Numbered from the stretch's first letter, positions 21,448 through 36,920 are shown. The stretch: DNA of 64,000 nucleotides from Metridium senile (GCA_949775045.1 OX459106.1:2220727-2284726), one strand, 5' to 3'. The notes: generated by a model not told the origin, from the letters alone. Made by a program: numbers and translations.

Positions 21448-24308
21448 GACAGGACGAAACGAGGCCAAGTACGAGCACACAGGAAGCCCACACAAAAACA
21501 GGGAACCCATGTATACGAAAAACGAAGCACACAGGAAACCCACAAAACTGGGACTCAAAAAGACAAGACAAAAACAAAATAAGAGATATTTATTTGACTA
21601 CACAGGGAACCCACAAAACGAAAAAGAAGAATAAAGTAAACCCACAATAAAATATAATCAATTTAAAAAAACTTGTTTAACCCACTACTGGGCTTTTTTG
21701 ACATTTTTGAGCGATTTTCTGGATAGAAACGATCCGTAGGATTTCTTGACTCCATATTTGGCGTAACAATGGAAAGTGCTGCTGTTTTGTAATGTCAGGG
21801 GCTCAAGTTGTCAGGCCACATGACTTTTAGATCGTTTCAAAGCATCGTTGGATATTTACACTGGCTCAAAGTTGGCTTAAATTGGAATTTCGTTAATTCT
21901 AGGGTCATATTTTGCCTTTAGTCAATACTGGAAGAGCATCATTAAGCTTAAAGGTAGCAAAGAGCTCACTTTCTGGAAGAAAGCAGCGAGGAATCTCACT
22001 TTGTCAGCAAAAAAACGCTCGATGTTCGGTTCATTCGGTTTTGGCGGGCTTAGAACAAAGTCAGGTTTGGAGTTGGACTAAAGGCAAATTCTCGGACCTG
22101 CCGCGGCTATTTCTCGAAGTTGTGATGATAGAGGAACACAACAAGCGCGAAAATTTGGCAGAACACCGAGGTGACCCTAGACTTATAATAAATGCATAAA
22201 GAGACGGTGGGGGGTAATCCATGTGGAAAATTGCCATGGTTACCCATAATGCTTTGCAGGCGTAAATACTTGAAAACACGTACGTATCAAAATGGCCGTA
22301 ATCAAACGACCGCAGCTCGGTTCGTGAAGTGAAATAAAGGAAAAAAACTTGCCAAAGCTATTGCACAAGGACTGAATTTTGTTGTGAAAACAGTATTTTC
22401 GTCTAAAAACGATTTTTTCGATAAAAAAAGACCAAGGTCCAAAAAAGTGTGATTTCCACTATTGAAAAATAGGGCAAAAACGGTCATTTTTGACTCATAT
22501 GGAATTTTTGTGCTAAAATTGCTTGTTTCTTGTGACTGATATACTACGAAAATTTGAAGAACTTCCTAGTGCTTACTAACATTCAAACGGATGGGCAAAT
22601 TTAGTTAGACTTTTTCAAAGCAAGGTCGTTTTTTTTACGGGCGGGTTAAATTATTCATTTTTATCATCTATTCATTGAATTATTCACTTGTAGATTGAAC
22701 TATTGATTGATTTAGTCATTAACAATTGATAATCTATCTAGGTCTATAAGTATATTCAAATGGGGGCGAAAGTTATTTTTCCTTCTCCTATCGGTTCAGT
22801 ATACACTATTATCATTTTTGTAGTTGTATCACATATTTTTTTTGAAATTAAAATATATCCTTGTGACAAATAAATGAAAATAAAAAAAATAGTATTTGTT
22901 GGCATTGTAAATTTCTATTCACTTTTCGGTTATACATGTTTTAGGTAGGAGTAGGATATTACACTTTTTGTTAGTATTAATTTTGTGATTGTATCATTGT
23001 GTAATAAATGAACTATACTTAACTCAGATAAGAAGAAACGTATTGCTTCAATTCAAAATGCGCGCGCGACACTGATTACCGTTGAATATGGCTCCCTGAC
23101 TACACGCGCACAGACTTGTGCAACAAAAAAAAAGAATGCTTGGAATGTGTGGATTGGAATGCAAAGAACGTTAAGAATGTGGCAATGACGTACTGAAAGG
23201 GATTCGGGGATTTTTTTGTTTTTCAAATATTCAATTTGCGCACGTTGCCGCGTTCTAGAAGTGCACAGCGCGCGAGATTTTGTTCGTTACTCACATGTAA
23301 TAATAATGCGCGCGCCAATCTTTCTAGAGGTATAGTTCTGGAAAAGGGATACAGATCTATGTTCTAATATTTATAACAAAAAGACCTTTATAAAATGTTA
23401 ATATGTAGATATCATCATCGTTTACACATGGGCTCAAATCATTCAATCTCATAAGTAAACTCCATGTTCTTGAAGAGTAGAATGATGGATTTTCAATTCT
23501 TTGGTCGTTTTATTCATTTTTGCGGAAACTTCGATAATCTACCGTATACTTGCCGCTTGAATTATTGTACGTGTTTTATTTGTACGTTCAAAGTAATGCA
23601 GCTATTATTCTACGTTTTCTTGGTTGTTTGAAAAATAAAGCTTTGTTGAATGACGTCGGAAGGGCAACGAAAGAACAAGTCGAAGATCAAACTTCATCTA
23701 ACTAGATACTGTATTTGTTAGTATTTTTTTCGCTTTGTACGTCCATGTATATAGTCCTATAAAAAGTTATATTCAAGAAGAAGTAGGACATATGCATGAG
23801 CTAGCTACGCAAAGTAAAAAAAGGAAGTATAGTATAACCCTAACCCCCCCCCCCCCCCCCCCCCAAAAAAAACAACAACAACAACAACAAAGCCATTATG
23901 GGTTTATGCATAAATATAAACATTCCAGATATATTTTTAAGTGTTTACCGTTCTCTACGTTTCATTGTAAAACCAAGCAAAAAGTTTACTACTAAAAGAG
24001 ATATTTAATTTAATTTTGTTCCTGCTATTTTTTCAAACTTATAGCTGTAAATAACATATACCCAAAGTATGTTTCAGTAGTTACTTTATGATGAGAGGAT
24101 CGAGTTTTCATATAATTTTGAAAAAACGCACAAATTGTGCTTATTCGTTTTGCCCTCATCTAATTCTGCACATATCAAACTTTATAATTATATATTAAGC
24201 TAACATTCTGATAAATGACATTATAAACTTAATAAGTTTGATATTTTTGTAAATTAAGTTAAGTTCATGCATTATTGAAGAATTCACATTCAAAGTTGAT
24301 CAACCAAC

Positions 24309-24456
24309 CTGCCCATGTTCCAAACTTTCGTAAGTCGTTTTTAAATCCAAGAGCAGGAAAAACATATATTCTTAGGGCATGTATAACTTGAAGTCCAAAT
24401 TTAATGCCATGATAGGCGAGAAATAGCCCTCCAACAACAGAAAGAGCAGACATCAT
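24309..24456 (-). CDS. Exon 1 copy 3
   Basis: Intact 49-codon first exon with donor. The second codon is ATG, so the protein would start Met-Met-Ser. The frame stays open for 44 codons upstream of the ATG. Confidence 0.75.
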
Positions 24457-27319
24457 GACAGGACGAAACGAGGCCAAGTACGAGCACACAGGAAGCCCAC
24501 ACAAAAACAGGGAACCCATGTAAACAAGAAAAACGAAGCACACAGGAAACCCACAAAACTGGGACTCAAAAAGACAAGACAAAAACAAAATAAGAGATAT
24601 TTATTTGACTACACAGGGAACCCACAAAACGAAAAAGAAGAATAAAGTAAACCCACAATAAAATATAATCAATTTAAAAAAACTTGTTTAACCCACTACT
24701 GGGCTTTTTTGACATTTTTGAGCGATTTTCTGGATAGAAACGATCCGTAGGATTTCTTGACTCCATATTTGGCGTAACAATGGAAAGTGCTGCTGTTTTG
24801 TAATGTCAGGGGCTCAAGTTGTCAGGCCACATGACTTTTAGATCGTTTCAAAGCATCGTTGGATATTTACACTGGCTCAAAGTTGGCTTAAATTGGAATT
24901 TCGTTAATTCTAGGGTCATATTTTGCCTTTAGTCAATACTGGAAGAGCATCATTAAGCTTAAAGGTAGCAAAGAGCTCACTTTCTGGAAGAAAGCAGCGA
25001 GGAATCTCACTTTGTCAGCAAAAAAACGCTCGATGTTCGGTTCATTCGGTTTTGGCGGGCTTAGAACAAAGTCAGGTTTGGAGTTGGACTAAAGGCAAAT
25101 TCTCGGACCTGCCGCGGCTATTTCTCGAAGTTGTGATGATAGAGGAACACAACAAGCGCGAAAATTTGGCAGAACACCGAGGTGACCCTAGACTTATAAT
25201 AAATGCATAAAGAGACGGTGGGGGGTAATCCATGTGGAAAATTGCCATGGTTACCCATAATGCTTTGCAGGCGTAAATACTTGAAAACACGTACGTATCA
25301 AAATGGCCGTAATCAAACGACCGCAGCTCGGTTCGTGAAGTGAAATAAAGGAAAAAAACTTGCCAAAGCTATTGCACAAGGACTGAATTTTGTTGTGAAA
25401 ACAGTATTTTCGTCTAAAAACGATTTTTTCGATAAAAAAAGACCAAGGTCCAAAAAAGTGTGATTTCCACTATTGAAAAATAGGGCAAAAACGGTCATTT
25501 TTGACTCATATGGAATTTTTGTGCTAAAATTGCTTGTTTCTTGTGACTGATATACTACGAAAATTTGAAGAACTTCCTAGTGCTTACTAACATTCAAACG
25601 GATGGGCAAATTTAGTTAGACTTTTTCAAAGCAAGGTCGTTTTTTTACGGGCGGGTTAAATTATTCATTTTTATCATCTATTCATTGAATTATTCACTTG
25701 TAGATTGAACTATTGATTGATTTAGTCATTAACAATTGATAATCTATCTAGGTCTATAAGTATATTCAAATGGGGGCGAAAGTTATTTTTCCTTCTCCTA
25801 TCGGTTCAGTATACACTATTATCATTTTTGTAGTTGTATCACATATTTTTTTTGAAATTAAAATATATCCTTGTGACAAATAAATGAAAATAAAAAAAAT
25901 AGTATTTGTTGGCATTGTAAATTTCTATTCACTTTTCGGTTATACATGTTTTAGGTAGGAGTAGGATATTACACTTTTTGTTAGTATTAATTTTGTGATT
26001 GTATCATTGTGTAATAAATGAACTATACTTAACTCAGATAAGAAGAAACGTATTGCTTCAATTCAAAATGCGCGCGCGACACTGATTACCGTTGAATATG
26101 GCTCCCTGACTACACGCGCACAGACTTGTGCAACAAAAAAAAAGAATGCTTGGAATGTGTGGATTGGAATGCAAAGAACGTTAAGAATGTGGCAATGACG
26201 TACTGAAAGGGATTCGGGGATTTTTTTGTTTTTCAAATATTCAATTTGCGCACGTTGCCGCGTTCTAGAAGTGCACAGCGCGCGAGATTTTGTTCGTTAC
26301 TCACATGTAATAATAATGCGCGCGCCAATCTTTCTAGAGGTATAGTTCTGGAAAAGGGATACAGATCTATGTTCTAATATTTATAACAAAAAGACCTTTA
26401 TAAAATGTTAATATGTAGATATCATCATCGTTTACACATGGGCTCAAATCATTCAATCTCATAAGTAAACTCCATGTTCTTGAAGAGTAGAATGATGGAT
26501 TTTCAATTCTTTGGTCGTTTTATTCATTTTTGCGGAAACTTCGATAATCTACCGTATACTTGCCGCTTGAATTATTGTACGTGTTTTATTTGTACGTTCA
26601 AAGTAATGCAGCTATTATTCTACGTTTTCTTGGTTGTTTGAAAAATAAAGCTTTGTTGAATGACGTCGGAAGGGCAACGAAAGAACAAGTCGAAGATCAA
26701 ACTTCATCTAACTAGATACTGTATTTGTTAGTATTTTTTTCGCTTTGTACGTCCATGTATATAGTCCTATAAAAAGTTATATTCAAGAAGAAGTAGGACA
26801 TATGCATGAGCTAGCTACGCAAAGTAAAAAAAGGAAGTATAGTATAACCCTAACCCCCCCCCCCCCCCCCCCCCCCAAAAAAACAACAACAACAACAACA
26901 AAGCCATTATGGGTTTATGCATAAATATAAACATTCCAGATATATTTTTAAGTGTTTACCGTTCTCTACGTTTCATTGTAAAACCAAGCAAAAAGTTTAC
27001 TACTAAAAGAGATATTTAATTTAATTTTGTTCCTGCTATTTTTTCAAACTTATAGCTGTAAATAACATATACCCAAAGTATGTTTCAGTAGTTACTTTAT
27101 GATGAGAGGATCGAGTTTTCATATAATTTTGAAAAAACGCACAAATTGTGCTTATTCGTTTTGCCCTCATCTAATTCTGCACATATCAAACTTTATAATT
27201 ATATATTAAGCTAACATTCTGATAAATGACATTATAAACTTAATAAGTTTGATATTTTTGTAAATTAAGTTAAGTTCATGCATTATTGAAGAATTCACAT
27301 TCAAAGTTGATCAACCAAC

Positions 27320-27467
27320 CTGCCCATGTTCCAAACTTTCGTAAGTCGTTTTTAAATCCAAGAGCAGGAAAAACATATATTCTTAGGGCATGTATAACTT
27401 GAAGTCCAAATTTAATGCCATGATAGGCGAGAAATAGCCCTCCAACAACAGAAAGAGCAGACATCAT
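27320..27467 (-). CDS. Exon 1 copy 4
   Basis: Identical in sequence to copy 3, 3011 bp further on; ATG, frame and splice donor intact. Confidence 0.75.
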
Positions 27468-30328
27468 GACAGGACGAAACGAGGCCAAGTACGAGCACAC
27501 AGGAAGCCCACACAAAAACAGGGAACCCATGTAAACAAGAAAAACGAAGCACACAGGAAACCCACAAAACTGGGACTCAAAAAGACAAGACAAAAACAAA
27601 ATAAGAGATATTTATTTGACTACACAGGGAACCCACAAAACGAAAAAGAAGAATAAAGTAAACCCACAATAAAATATAATCAATTTAAAAAAACTTGTTT
27701 AACCCACTACTGGGCTTTTTTGACATTTTTGAGCGATTTTCTGGATAGAAACGATCCGTAGGATTTCTTGACTCCATATTTGGCGTAACAATGGAAAGTG
27801 CTGCTGTTTTGTAATGTCAGGGGCTCAAGTTGTCAGGCCACATGACTTTTAGATCGTTTCAAAGCATCGTTGGATATTTACACTGGCTCAAAGTTGGCTT
27901 AAATTGGAATTTCGTTAATTCTAGGGTCATATTTTGCCTTTAGTCAATACTGGAAGAGCATCATTAAGCTTAAAGGTAGCAAAGAGCTCACTTTCTGGAA
28001 GAAAGCAGCGAGGAATCTCACTTTGTCAGCAAAAAAACGCTCGATGTTCGGTTCATTCGGTTTTGGCGGGCTTAGAACAAAGTCAGGTTTGGAGTTGGAC
28101 TAAAGGCAAATTCTCGGACCTGCCGCGGCTATTTCTCGAAGTTGTGATGATAGAGGAACACAACAAGCGCGAAAATTTGGCAGAACACCGAGGTGACCCT
28201 AGACTTATAATAAATGCATAAAGAGACGGTGGGGGGTAATCCATGTGGAAAATTGCCATGGTTACCCATAATGCTTTGCAGGCGTAAATACTTGAAAACA
28301 CGTACGTATCAAAATGGCCGTAATCAAACGACCGCAGCTCGGTTCGTGAAGTGAAATAAAGGAAAAAAACTTGCCAAAGCTATTGCACAAGGACTGAATT
28401 TTGTTGTGAAAACAGTATTTTCGTCTAAAAACGATTTTTTCGATAAAAAAAGACCAAGGTCCAAAAAAGTGTGATTTCCACTATTGAAAAATAGGGCAAA
28501 AACGGTCATTTTTGACTCATATGGAATTTTTGTGCTAAAATTGCTTGTTTCTTGTGACTGATATACTACGAAAATTTGAAGAACTTCCTAGTGCTTACTA
28601 ACATTCAAACGGATGGGCAAATTTAGTTAGACTTTTTCAAAGCAAGGTCGTTTTTTTACGGGCGGGTTAAATTATTCATTTTTATCATCTATTCATTGAA
28701 TTATTCACTTGTAGATTGAACTATTGATTGATTTAGTCATTAACAATTGATAATCTATCTAGGTCTATAAGTATATTCAAATGGGGGCGAAAGTTATTTT
28801 TCCTTCTCCTATCGGTTCAGTATACACTATTATCATTTTTGTAGTTGTATCACATATTTTTTTTGAAATTAAAATATATCCTTGTGACAAATAAATGAAA
28901 ATAAAAAAAATAGTATTTGTTGGCATTGTAAATTTCTATTCACTTTTCGGTTATACATGTTTTAGGTAGGAGTAGGATATTACACTTTTTGTTAGTATTA
29001 ATTTTGTGATTGTATCATTGTGTAATAAATGAACTATACTTAACTCAGATAAGAAGAAACGTATTGCTTCAATTCAAAATGCGCGCGCGACACTGATTAC
29101 CGTTGAATATGGCTCCCTGACTACACGCGCACAGACTTGTGCAACAAAAAAAAAGAATGCTTGGAATGTGTGGATTGGAATGCAAAGAACGTTAAGAATG
29201 TGGCAATGACGTACTGAAAGGGATTCGGGGATTTTTTTGTTTTTCAAATATTCAATTTGCGCACGTTGCCGCGTTCTAGAAGTGCACAGCGCGCGAGATT
29301 TTGTTCGTTACTCACATGTAATAATAATGCGCGCGCCAATCTTTCTAGAGGTATAGTTCTGGAAAAGGGATACAGATCTATGTTCTAATATTTATAACAA
29401 AAAGACCTTTATAAAATGTTAATATGTAGATATCATCATCGTTTACACATGGGCTCAAATCATTCAATCTCATAAGTAAACTCCATGTTCTTGAAGAGTA
29501 GAATGATGGATTTTCAATTCTTTGGTCGTTTTATTCATTTTTGCGGAAACTTCGATAATCTACCGTACACTTGCCGCTTGAATTATTGTACGTGTTTTAT
29601 TTGTACGTTCAAAGTAATGCAGCTATTATTCTACGTTTTCTTGGTTGTTTGAAAAATAAAGCTTTGTTGAATGACGTCGGAAGGGCAACGAAAGAACAAG
29701 TCGAAGATCAAACTTCATCTAACTAGATACTGTATTTGTTAGTATTTTTTTCGCTTTGTACGTCCATGTATATAGTCCTATAAAAAGTTATATTCAAGAA
29801 GAAGTAGGACATATGCATGAGCTAGCTACGCAAAGTAAAAAAAGGAAGTATAGTATAACCCTAACCCCCCCAACCCCCCCAAAAAAAAAAAACAACAACA
29901 ACAACAACAAAGCCATTATGGGTTTATGCATAAATATAAACATTCCAGATATATTTTTAAGTGTTTACCGTTCTCTACGTTTCATTGTAAAACCAAGCAA
30001 AAAGTTTACTACTAAAAGAGATATTTAATTTAATTTTGTTCCTGCTATTTTTTCAAACTTATAGCTGTAAATAACATATACCCAAAGTATGTTTCAGTAG
30101 TTACTTTATGATGAGAGGATCGAGTTTTCATATAATTTTGAAAAAACGCACAAATTGTGCTTATTCGTTTTGCCCTCATCTAATTCTGCACATATCAAAC
30201 TTTATAATTATATATTAAGCTAACATTCTGATAAATGACATTATAAACTTAATAAGTTTGATATTTTTGTAAATTAAGTTAAGTTCATGCATTATTGAAG
30301 AATTCACATTCAAAGTTGATCAACCAAC

Positions 30329-30476
30329 CTGCCCATGTTCCAAACTTTCGTAAGTCGTTTTTAAATCCAAGAGCAGGAAAAACATATATTCTTAGGGCAT
30401 GTATAACTTGAAGTCCAAATTTAATGCCATGATAGGCGAGAAATAGCCCTCCAACAACAGAAAGAGCAGACATCAT
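30329..30476 (-). CDS. Exon 1 copy 5
   Basis: Coding part identical to copy 3. It sits in the second unit type, recognised by CTAGAC in place of CAAGAC upstream of the exon and by an AA interruption in the poly-C. Confidence 0.75.
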
Positions 30477-32923
30477 GACAGGACGAAACGAGGCCAAGTA
30501 CGAGCACACAGGAAGCCCACACAAAAACAGGGAACCCATGTAAACAAGAAAAACGAAGCACACAGGAAACCCACAAAACTGGGACTCAAAAAGACTAGAC
30601 AAAAACAAAATAAGAAATATTTATTTGACTACACAGGGAACCCACAAAAAGAAAAAGAAGAATAAAGGAAACCCACAATAAAATAAAATCAATTTAAAAA
30701 AACTTGTTTAACCCACTACTGGGCTTTTTTGACATTTTTGAGCCATTTTCTGCATAGAAACGATCCGTAGGATTTCTTGACTCCATATTTGGCGTAACAA
30801 TGAAAAGTGCTGCTGTTTTGTAATGCCAGGGGCTCAAGTTGTCGGGCCACATGACTTTTAGATCGATTCAAAGCATCGTTGGATATTTACACTGGCTCAA
30901 AGTTGGCTTAAATTGGAATTTCGTTAATTCTAGGGTCATATTTTGCCTTTAGTCAATACTGGAAGAGCATCATTAAGCTTAAAGGTAGCAAAGAGCTCAC
31001 TTTCTGGAAGAAAGCAGCGAGGAATCTCACTTTGTCAGCAAAAAAACGCTCGATGTTCGGTTCATTCGGTTTTGGCGGGCTTAGAACAAAGTCAGGTTTG
31101 GAGTTGGACTAAAGGCAAATTCTCGGACCTGCCGCGGCTATTTCTCGAAGTTGTGATGATAGAGGAACACAACAAGCGCGAAAATTTGGCAGAACACCGA
31201 GGTGACCCTAGACTTATAATAAATGCATAAAGAGACGGTGGGGGGTAATCCATGTGGAAAATTGCCATGGTTACCCATAATGCTTTGCAGGCGTAAATAC
31301 TTGAAAACACGTACGTATCAAAATGGCCGTAATCAAACGACCGCAGCTCGGTTCGTGAAGTGAAATAAAGGAAAAAAACTTGCCAAAGCTATTGCACAAG
31401 GACTGAATTTTGTTGTGAAAACAGTATTTTCGTCTAAAAACGATTTTTTCGATAAAAAAAGACCAAGGTCCAAAAAAGTGTGATTTCCACTATTGAAAAA
31501 TAGGGCAAAAACGGTCATTTTTGACTCATATGGAATTTTTGTGCTAAAATTGCTTGTTTCTTGTGACTGATATACTACGAAAATTTGAAGAACTTCCTAG
31601 TGCTTACTAACATTCAAACGGATGGGCAAATTTAGTTAGACTTTTTCAAAGCAAGGTCGTTTTTTTACGGGCGGGTTAAATTATTCATTTTTATCATCTA
31701 TTCATTGAATTATTCACTTGTAGATTGAACTATTGATTGATTTAGTCATTAACAATTGATAATCTATCTAGGTCTATAAGTATATTCAAATGGGGGCGAA
31801 AGTTATTTTTCCTTCTCCTATCGGTTCAGTATACACTATTATCATTTTTGTAGTTGTATCACATATTTTTTTTGAAATTAAAATATATCCTTGTGACAAA
31901 TAAATGAAAATAAAAAAAATAGTATTTGTTGGCATTGTAAATTTCTATTCACTTTTCGGTTATACATGTTTTAGGTAGGAGTAGGATATTACACTTTTTG
32001 TTAGTATTAATTTTGTGATTGTATCATTGTGTAATAAATGAACTATACTTAACTCAGATAAGAAGAAACGTATTGCTTCAATTCAAAATGCGCGCGCGAC
32101 ACTTATTACCGTTGAATATGGCTCCCTGACTACACGCGCACAGACTTGTGCAACAAAAAAAAGAATGCTTGGAATGTGTGGATTGGAATGCAAAGAATGC
32201 TTGGAATGTGTGGATTGGAATGCAAAGAACGTTAAGAATGTGGCAATGACGTACGTACTGAAAGGGATTCGGGGATTTTTTTTGTTTTTCAAATATTCAA
32301 TTTGCGCACGTTGCCGCGTTCTAGAAGTGCACAGCGCGCGAGATTTTGTTCGTTACTCACATGTAATAATAATGCGCGCGCCCATATTTCTAGAGGTATA
32401 GTTCTGGAAAAGTGATACAGATCTATGTTCTAATATTTATAACAAAAAGACCTTTACAAAATGTTAATATGTAGATATCATCATCGTTTACACCTGGGCT
32501 CAGATCATTCAATCTCATAAGTAAACTCCGTGTTCTTGAAGAGTAGAATGATGGATTTTCAATTCTTTGGTCGTTTTATTCATTTTTGCGGAAACTTCGA
32601 TAATCTATCGTACACTTGCCGCTTGAATTATTGTACGTGTTTTATTTGTACGTTCAAAGTAATGCAGCTATTATTCTACGTTTTCTTGGTTGTTTGAAAA
32701 ATAAAGCTTTGTTCAGTGACGTCAAAAGGGCAAGTTTTCAAGCCAACGAAAGAACAAGTCGAAGACCAAACTTCATCTAACTAGATACTGTATTCCTTAG
32801 TATTTTTTTCGCTTTGTACGCACATGTATATAGTCCTAATAAAAGTTATATTCAAGTAGAAGTAGGACATATGCATGAGCTAGCTACGCAAAGTAAAAAA
32901 AGGAAAGAATAGTATAACCCTAA

Positions 32924-32954
<31 letters not shown>

Positions 32955-33382
32955 ACAACAACAACAACAACAACAGCCATTATGGGTTTATGCATAAATA
33001 TAAACATTCCAGACATATTTTTAAGTGTTTACCGTTCTCTACGTTTCACTGTAAAACCAAGCAAAAAGTTTACTACTAAAAGAGATATTTAAATTCATTT
33101 TGTTCCTGGTTTTTTTTCAATACTTAGTTGTAAATAACATACCCAAAGTATGTTTCAGTAGTTACTTTATGATGAGAGGATCGAGTTTTCATATAATTTT
33201 GGAAAAACGCACAAATTGTGCTTATTCTTTTTGCCCTCATCTATTTCTGCACATATCAAACTTTATAATTATTAAGCTAACATTATATAAATGAGATTAT
33301 AAACTTAATAAGTTTGATATTTTTGTAAATTAAGTTAAGTTATAATTATTGAAGAATTCACATTCAAAGTTGATCAACCAAC

Positions 33383-33500
33383 CTGCCCATGTTCCAAACT
33401 TTCGTAAGTCGTTTTTAAATCCAAGAGCAGGAAAAACATATATTCTTAGGGCATGTATAACTTGAAGTCCAAATTTAATGCCATGATAGGCGAGAAATAG
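33383..33500 (-). pseudogene. Exon 1 copy 6, cut by the assembly gap
   Basis: 118 bp at the splice-donor end of exon 1 are present. The ATG end would lie in the run of Ns. This flank matches the last part of the copy at 49002-49149, so its missing part is likely an assembly effect. Confidence 0.6.
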
Positions 33501-33700
33501 NNNNNNNNNNNNNNNNNNNNNNNNNNNNNNNNNNNNNNNNNNNNNNNNNNNNNNNNNNNNNNNNNNNNNNNNNNNNNNNNNNNNNNNNNNNNNNNNNNNN
33601 NNNNNNNNNNNNNNNNNNNNNNNNNNNNNNNNNNNNNNNNNNNNNNNNNNNNNNNNNNNNNNNNNNNNNNNNNNNNNNNNNNNNNNNNNNNNNNNNNNNN
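33501..33700. other. Assembly gap (200 N)
   Basis: Exactly 200 Ns interrupt exon 1 copy 6. The round length suggests a placeholder rather than a measured distance. The flanks do not continue one unit into the next in register. Confidence 0.98.
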
Positions 33701-33911
33701 GATCGAGTTTTCATATAATTTTGAAAAAACGCACAAATTGTGCTTATTCGTTTTGCCCTCATCTAATTCTGCACATATCAAACTTTATAATTATATATTA
33801 AGCTAACATTCTGATAAATGACATTATAAACTTAATAAGTTTGATATTTTTGTAAATTAAGTTAAGTTCATGCATTATTGAAGAATTCACATTCAAAGTT
33901 GATCAACCAAC

Positions 33912-34059
33912 CTGCCCATGTTCCAAACTTTCGTAAGTCGTTTTTAAATCCAAGAGCAGGAAAAACATATATTCTTAGGGCATGTATAACTTGAAGTCCA
34001 AATTTAATGCCATGATAGGCGAGAAATAGCCCTCCAACAACAGAAAGAGCAGACATCAT
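33912..34059 (-). CDS. Exon 1 copy 7
   Basis: Intact exon just after the gap, identical to copies 3 and 4. The sequence from 33701 repeats that from 27109 at an offset of 6592 bp. Confidence 0.7.
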
Positions 34060-36920
34060 GACAGGACGAAACGAGGCCAAGTACGAGCACACAGGAAGCC
34101 CACACAAAAACAGGGAACCCATGTAAACAAGAAAAACGAAGCACACAGGAAACCCACAAAACTGGGACTCAAAAAGACAAGACAAAAACAAAATAAGAGA
34201 TATTTATTTGACTACACAGGGAACCCACAAAACGAAAAAGAAGAATAAAGTAAACCCACAATAAAATATAATCAATTTAAAAAAACTTGTTTAACCCACT
34301 ACTGGGCTTTTTTGACATTTTTGAGCGATTTTCTGGATAGAAACGATCCGTAGGATTTCTTGACTCCATATTTGGCGTAACAATGGAAAGTGCTGCTGTT
34401 TTGTAATGTCAGGGGCTCAAGTTGTCAGGCCACATGACTTTTAGATCGTTTCAAAGCATCGTTGGATATTTACACTGGCTCAAAGTTGGCTTAAATTGGA
34501 ATTTCGTTAATTCTAGGGTCATATTTTGCCTTTAGTCAATACTGGAAGAGCATCATTAAGCTTAAAGGTAGCAAAGAGCTCACTTTCTGGAAGAAAGCAG
34601 CGAGGAATCTCACTTTGTCAGCAAAAAAACGCTCGATGTTCGGTTCATTCGGTTTTGGCGGGCTTAGAACAAAGTCAGGTTTGGAGTTGGACTAAAGGCA
34701 AATTCTCGGACCTGCCGCGGCTATTTCTCGAAGTTGTGATGATAGAGGAACACAACAAGCGCGAAAATTTGGCAGAACACCGAGGTGACCCTAGACTTAT
34801 AATAAATGCATAAAGAGACGGTGGGGGGTAATCCATGTGGAAAATTGCCATGGTTACCCATAATGCTTTGCAGGCGTAAATACTTGAAAACACGTACGTA
34901 TCAAAATGGCCGTAATCAAACGACCGCAGCTCGGTTCGTGAAGTGAAATAAAGGAAAAAAACTTGCCAAAGCTATTGCACAAGGACTGAATTTTGTTGTG
35001 AAAACAGTATTTTCGTCTAAAAACGATTTTTTCGATAAAAAAAGACCAAGGTCCAAAAAAGTGTGATTTCCACTATTGAAAAATAGGGCAAAAACGGTCA
35101 TTTTTGACTCATATGGAATTTTTGTGCTAAAATTGCTTGTTTCTTGTGACTGATATACTACGAAAATTTGAAGAACTTCCTAGTGCTTACTAACATTCAA
35201 ACGGATGGGCAAATTTAGTTAGACTTTTTCAAAGCAAGGTCGTTTTTTTACGGGCGGGTTAAATTATTCATTTTTATCATCTATTCATTGAATTATTCAC
35301 TTGTAGATTGAACTATTGATTGATTTAGTCATTAACAATTGATAATCTATCTAGGTCTATAAGTATATTCAAATGGGGGCGAAAGTTATTTTTCCTTCTC
35401 CTATCGGTTCAGTATACACTATTATCATTTTTGTAGTTGTATCACATATTTTTTTTGAAATTAAAATATATCCTTGTGACAAATAAATGAAAATAAAAAA
35501 AATAGTATTTGTTGGCATTGTAAATTTCTATTCACTTTTCGGTTATACATGTTTTAGGTAGGAGTAGGATATTACACTTTTTGTTAGTATTAATTTTGTG
35601 ATTGTATCATTGTGTAATAAATGAACTATACTTAACTCAGATAAGAAGAAACGTATTGCTTCAATTCAAAATGCGCGCGCGACACTGATTACCGTTGAAT
35701 ATGGCTCCCTGACTACACGCGCACAGACTTGTGCAACAAAAAAAAAGAATGCTTGGAATGTGTGGATTGGAATGCAAAGAACGTTAAGAATGTGGCAATG
35801 ACGTACTGAAAGGGATTCGGGGATTTTTTTGTTTTTCAAATATTCAATTTGCGCACGTTGCCGCGTTCTAGAAGTGCACAGCGCGCGAGATTTTGTTCGT
35901 TACTCACATGTAATAATAATGCGCGCGCCAATCTTTCTAGAGGTATAGTTCTGGAAAAGGGATACAGATCTATGTTCTAATATTTATAACAAAAAGACCT
36001 TTATAAAATGTTAATATGTAGATATCATCATCGTTTACACATGGGCTCAAATCATTCAATCTCATAAGTAAACTCCATGTTCTTGAAGAGTAGAATGATG
36101 GATTTTCAATTCTTTGGTCGTTTTATTCATTTTTGCGGAAACTTCGATAATCTACCGTACACTTGCCGCTTGAATTATTGTACGTGTTTTATTTGTACGT
36201 TCAAAGTAATGCAGCTATTATTCTACGTTTTCTTGGTTGTTTGAAAAATAAAGCTTTGTTGAATGACGTCGGAAGGGCAACGAAAGAACAAGTCGAAGAT
36301 CAAACTTCATCTAACTAGATACTGTATTTGTTAGTATTTTTTTCGCTTTGTACGTCCATGTATATAGTCCTATAAAAAGTTATATTCAAGAAGAAGTAGG
36401 ACATATGCATGAGCTAGCTACGCAAAGTAAAAAAAGGAAGTATAGTATAACCCTAACCCCCCCAACCCCCCCAAAAAAAAAAAACAACAACAACAACAAC
36501 AAAGCCATTATGGGTTTATGCATAAATATAAACATTCCAGATATATTTTTAAGTGTTTACCGTTCTCTACGTTTCATTGTAAAACCAAGCAAAAAGTTTA
36601 CTACTAAAAGAGATATTTAATTTAATTTTGTTCCTGCTATTTTTTCAAACTTATAGCTGTAAATAACATATACCCAAAGTATGTTTCAGTAGTTACTTTA
36701 TGATGAGAGGATCGAGTTTTCATATAATTTTGAAAAAACGCACAAATTGTGCTTATTCGTTTTGCCCTCATCTAATTCTGCACATATCAAACTTTATAAT
36801 TATATATTAAGCTAACATTCTGATAAATGACATTATAAACTTAATAAGTTTGATATTTTTGTAAATTAAGTTAAGTTCATGCATTATTGAAGAATTCACA
36901 TTCAAAGTTGATCAACCAAC

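Noticed and set aside
21912..22199. 95-codon plus-strand frame repeated in almost every 3-kb unit
   Set aside because: It starts from TTG, overlaps other frames on the other strand, and is interrupted by an extra A in the diverged first unit. Conservation only reflects recent copying of the units.
22061..22487. 72- and 61-codon minus-strand frames repeated in each 3-kb unit
   Set aside because: No recognisable domain, changed at the ends in the first and last units, and no splice or promoter context; judged chance frames in a satellite.
29864..29900. CCCTAACCCCCCC resembling telomere repeats
   Set aside because: Only one CCCTAA-like unit followed by poly-C; it is part of the poly-C tract in each 3-kb unit, not a telomeric array.
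33446..33781. Open frames across the N gap
   Set aside because: They are artefacts of translating unknown bases.
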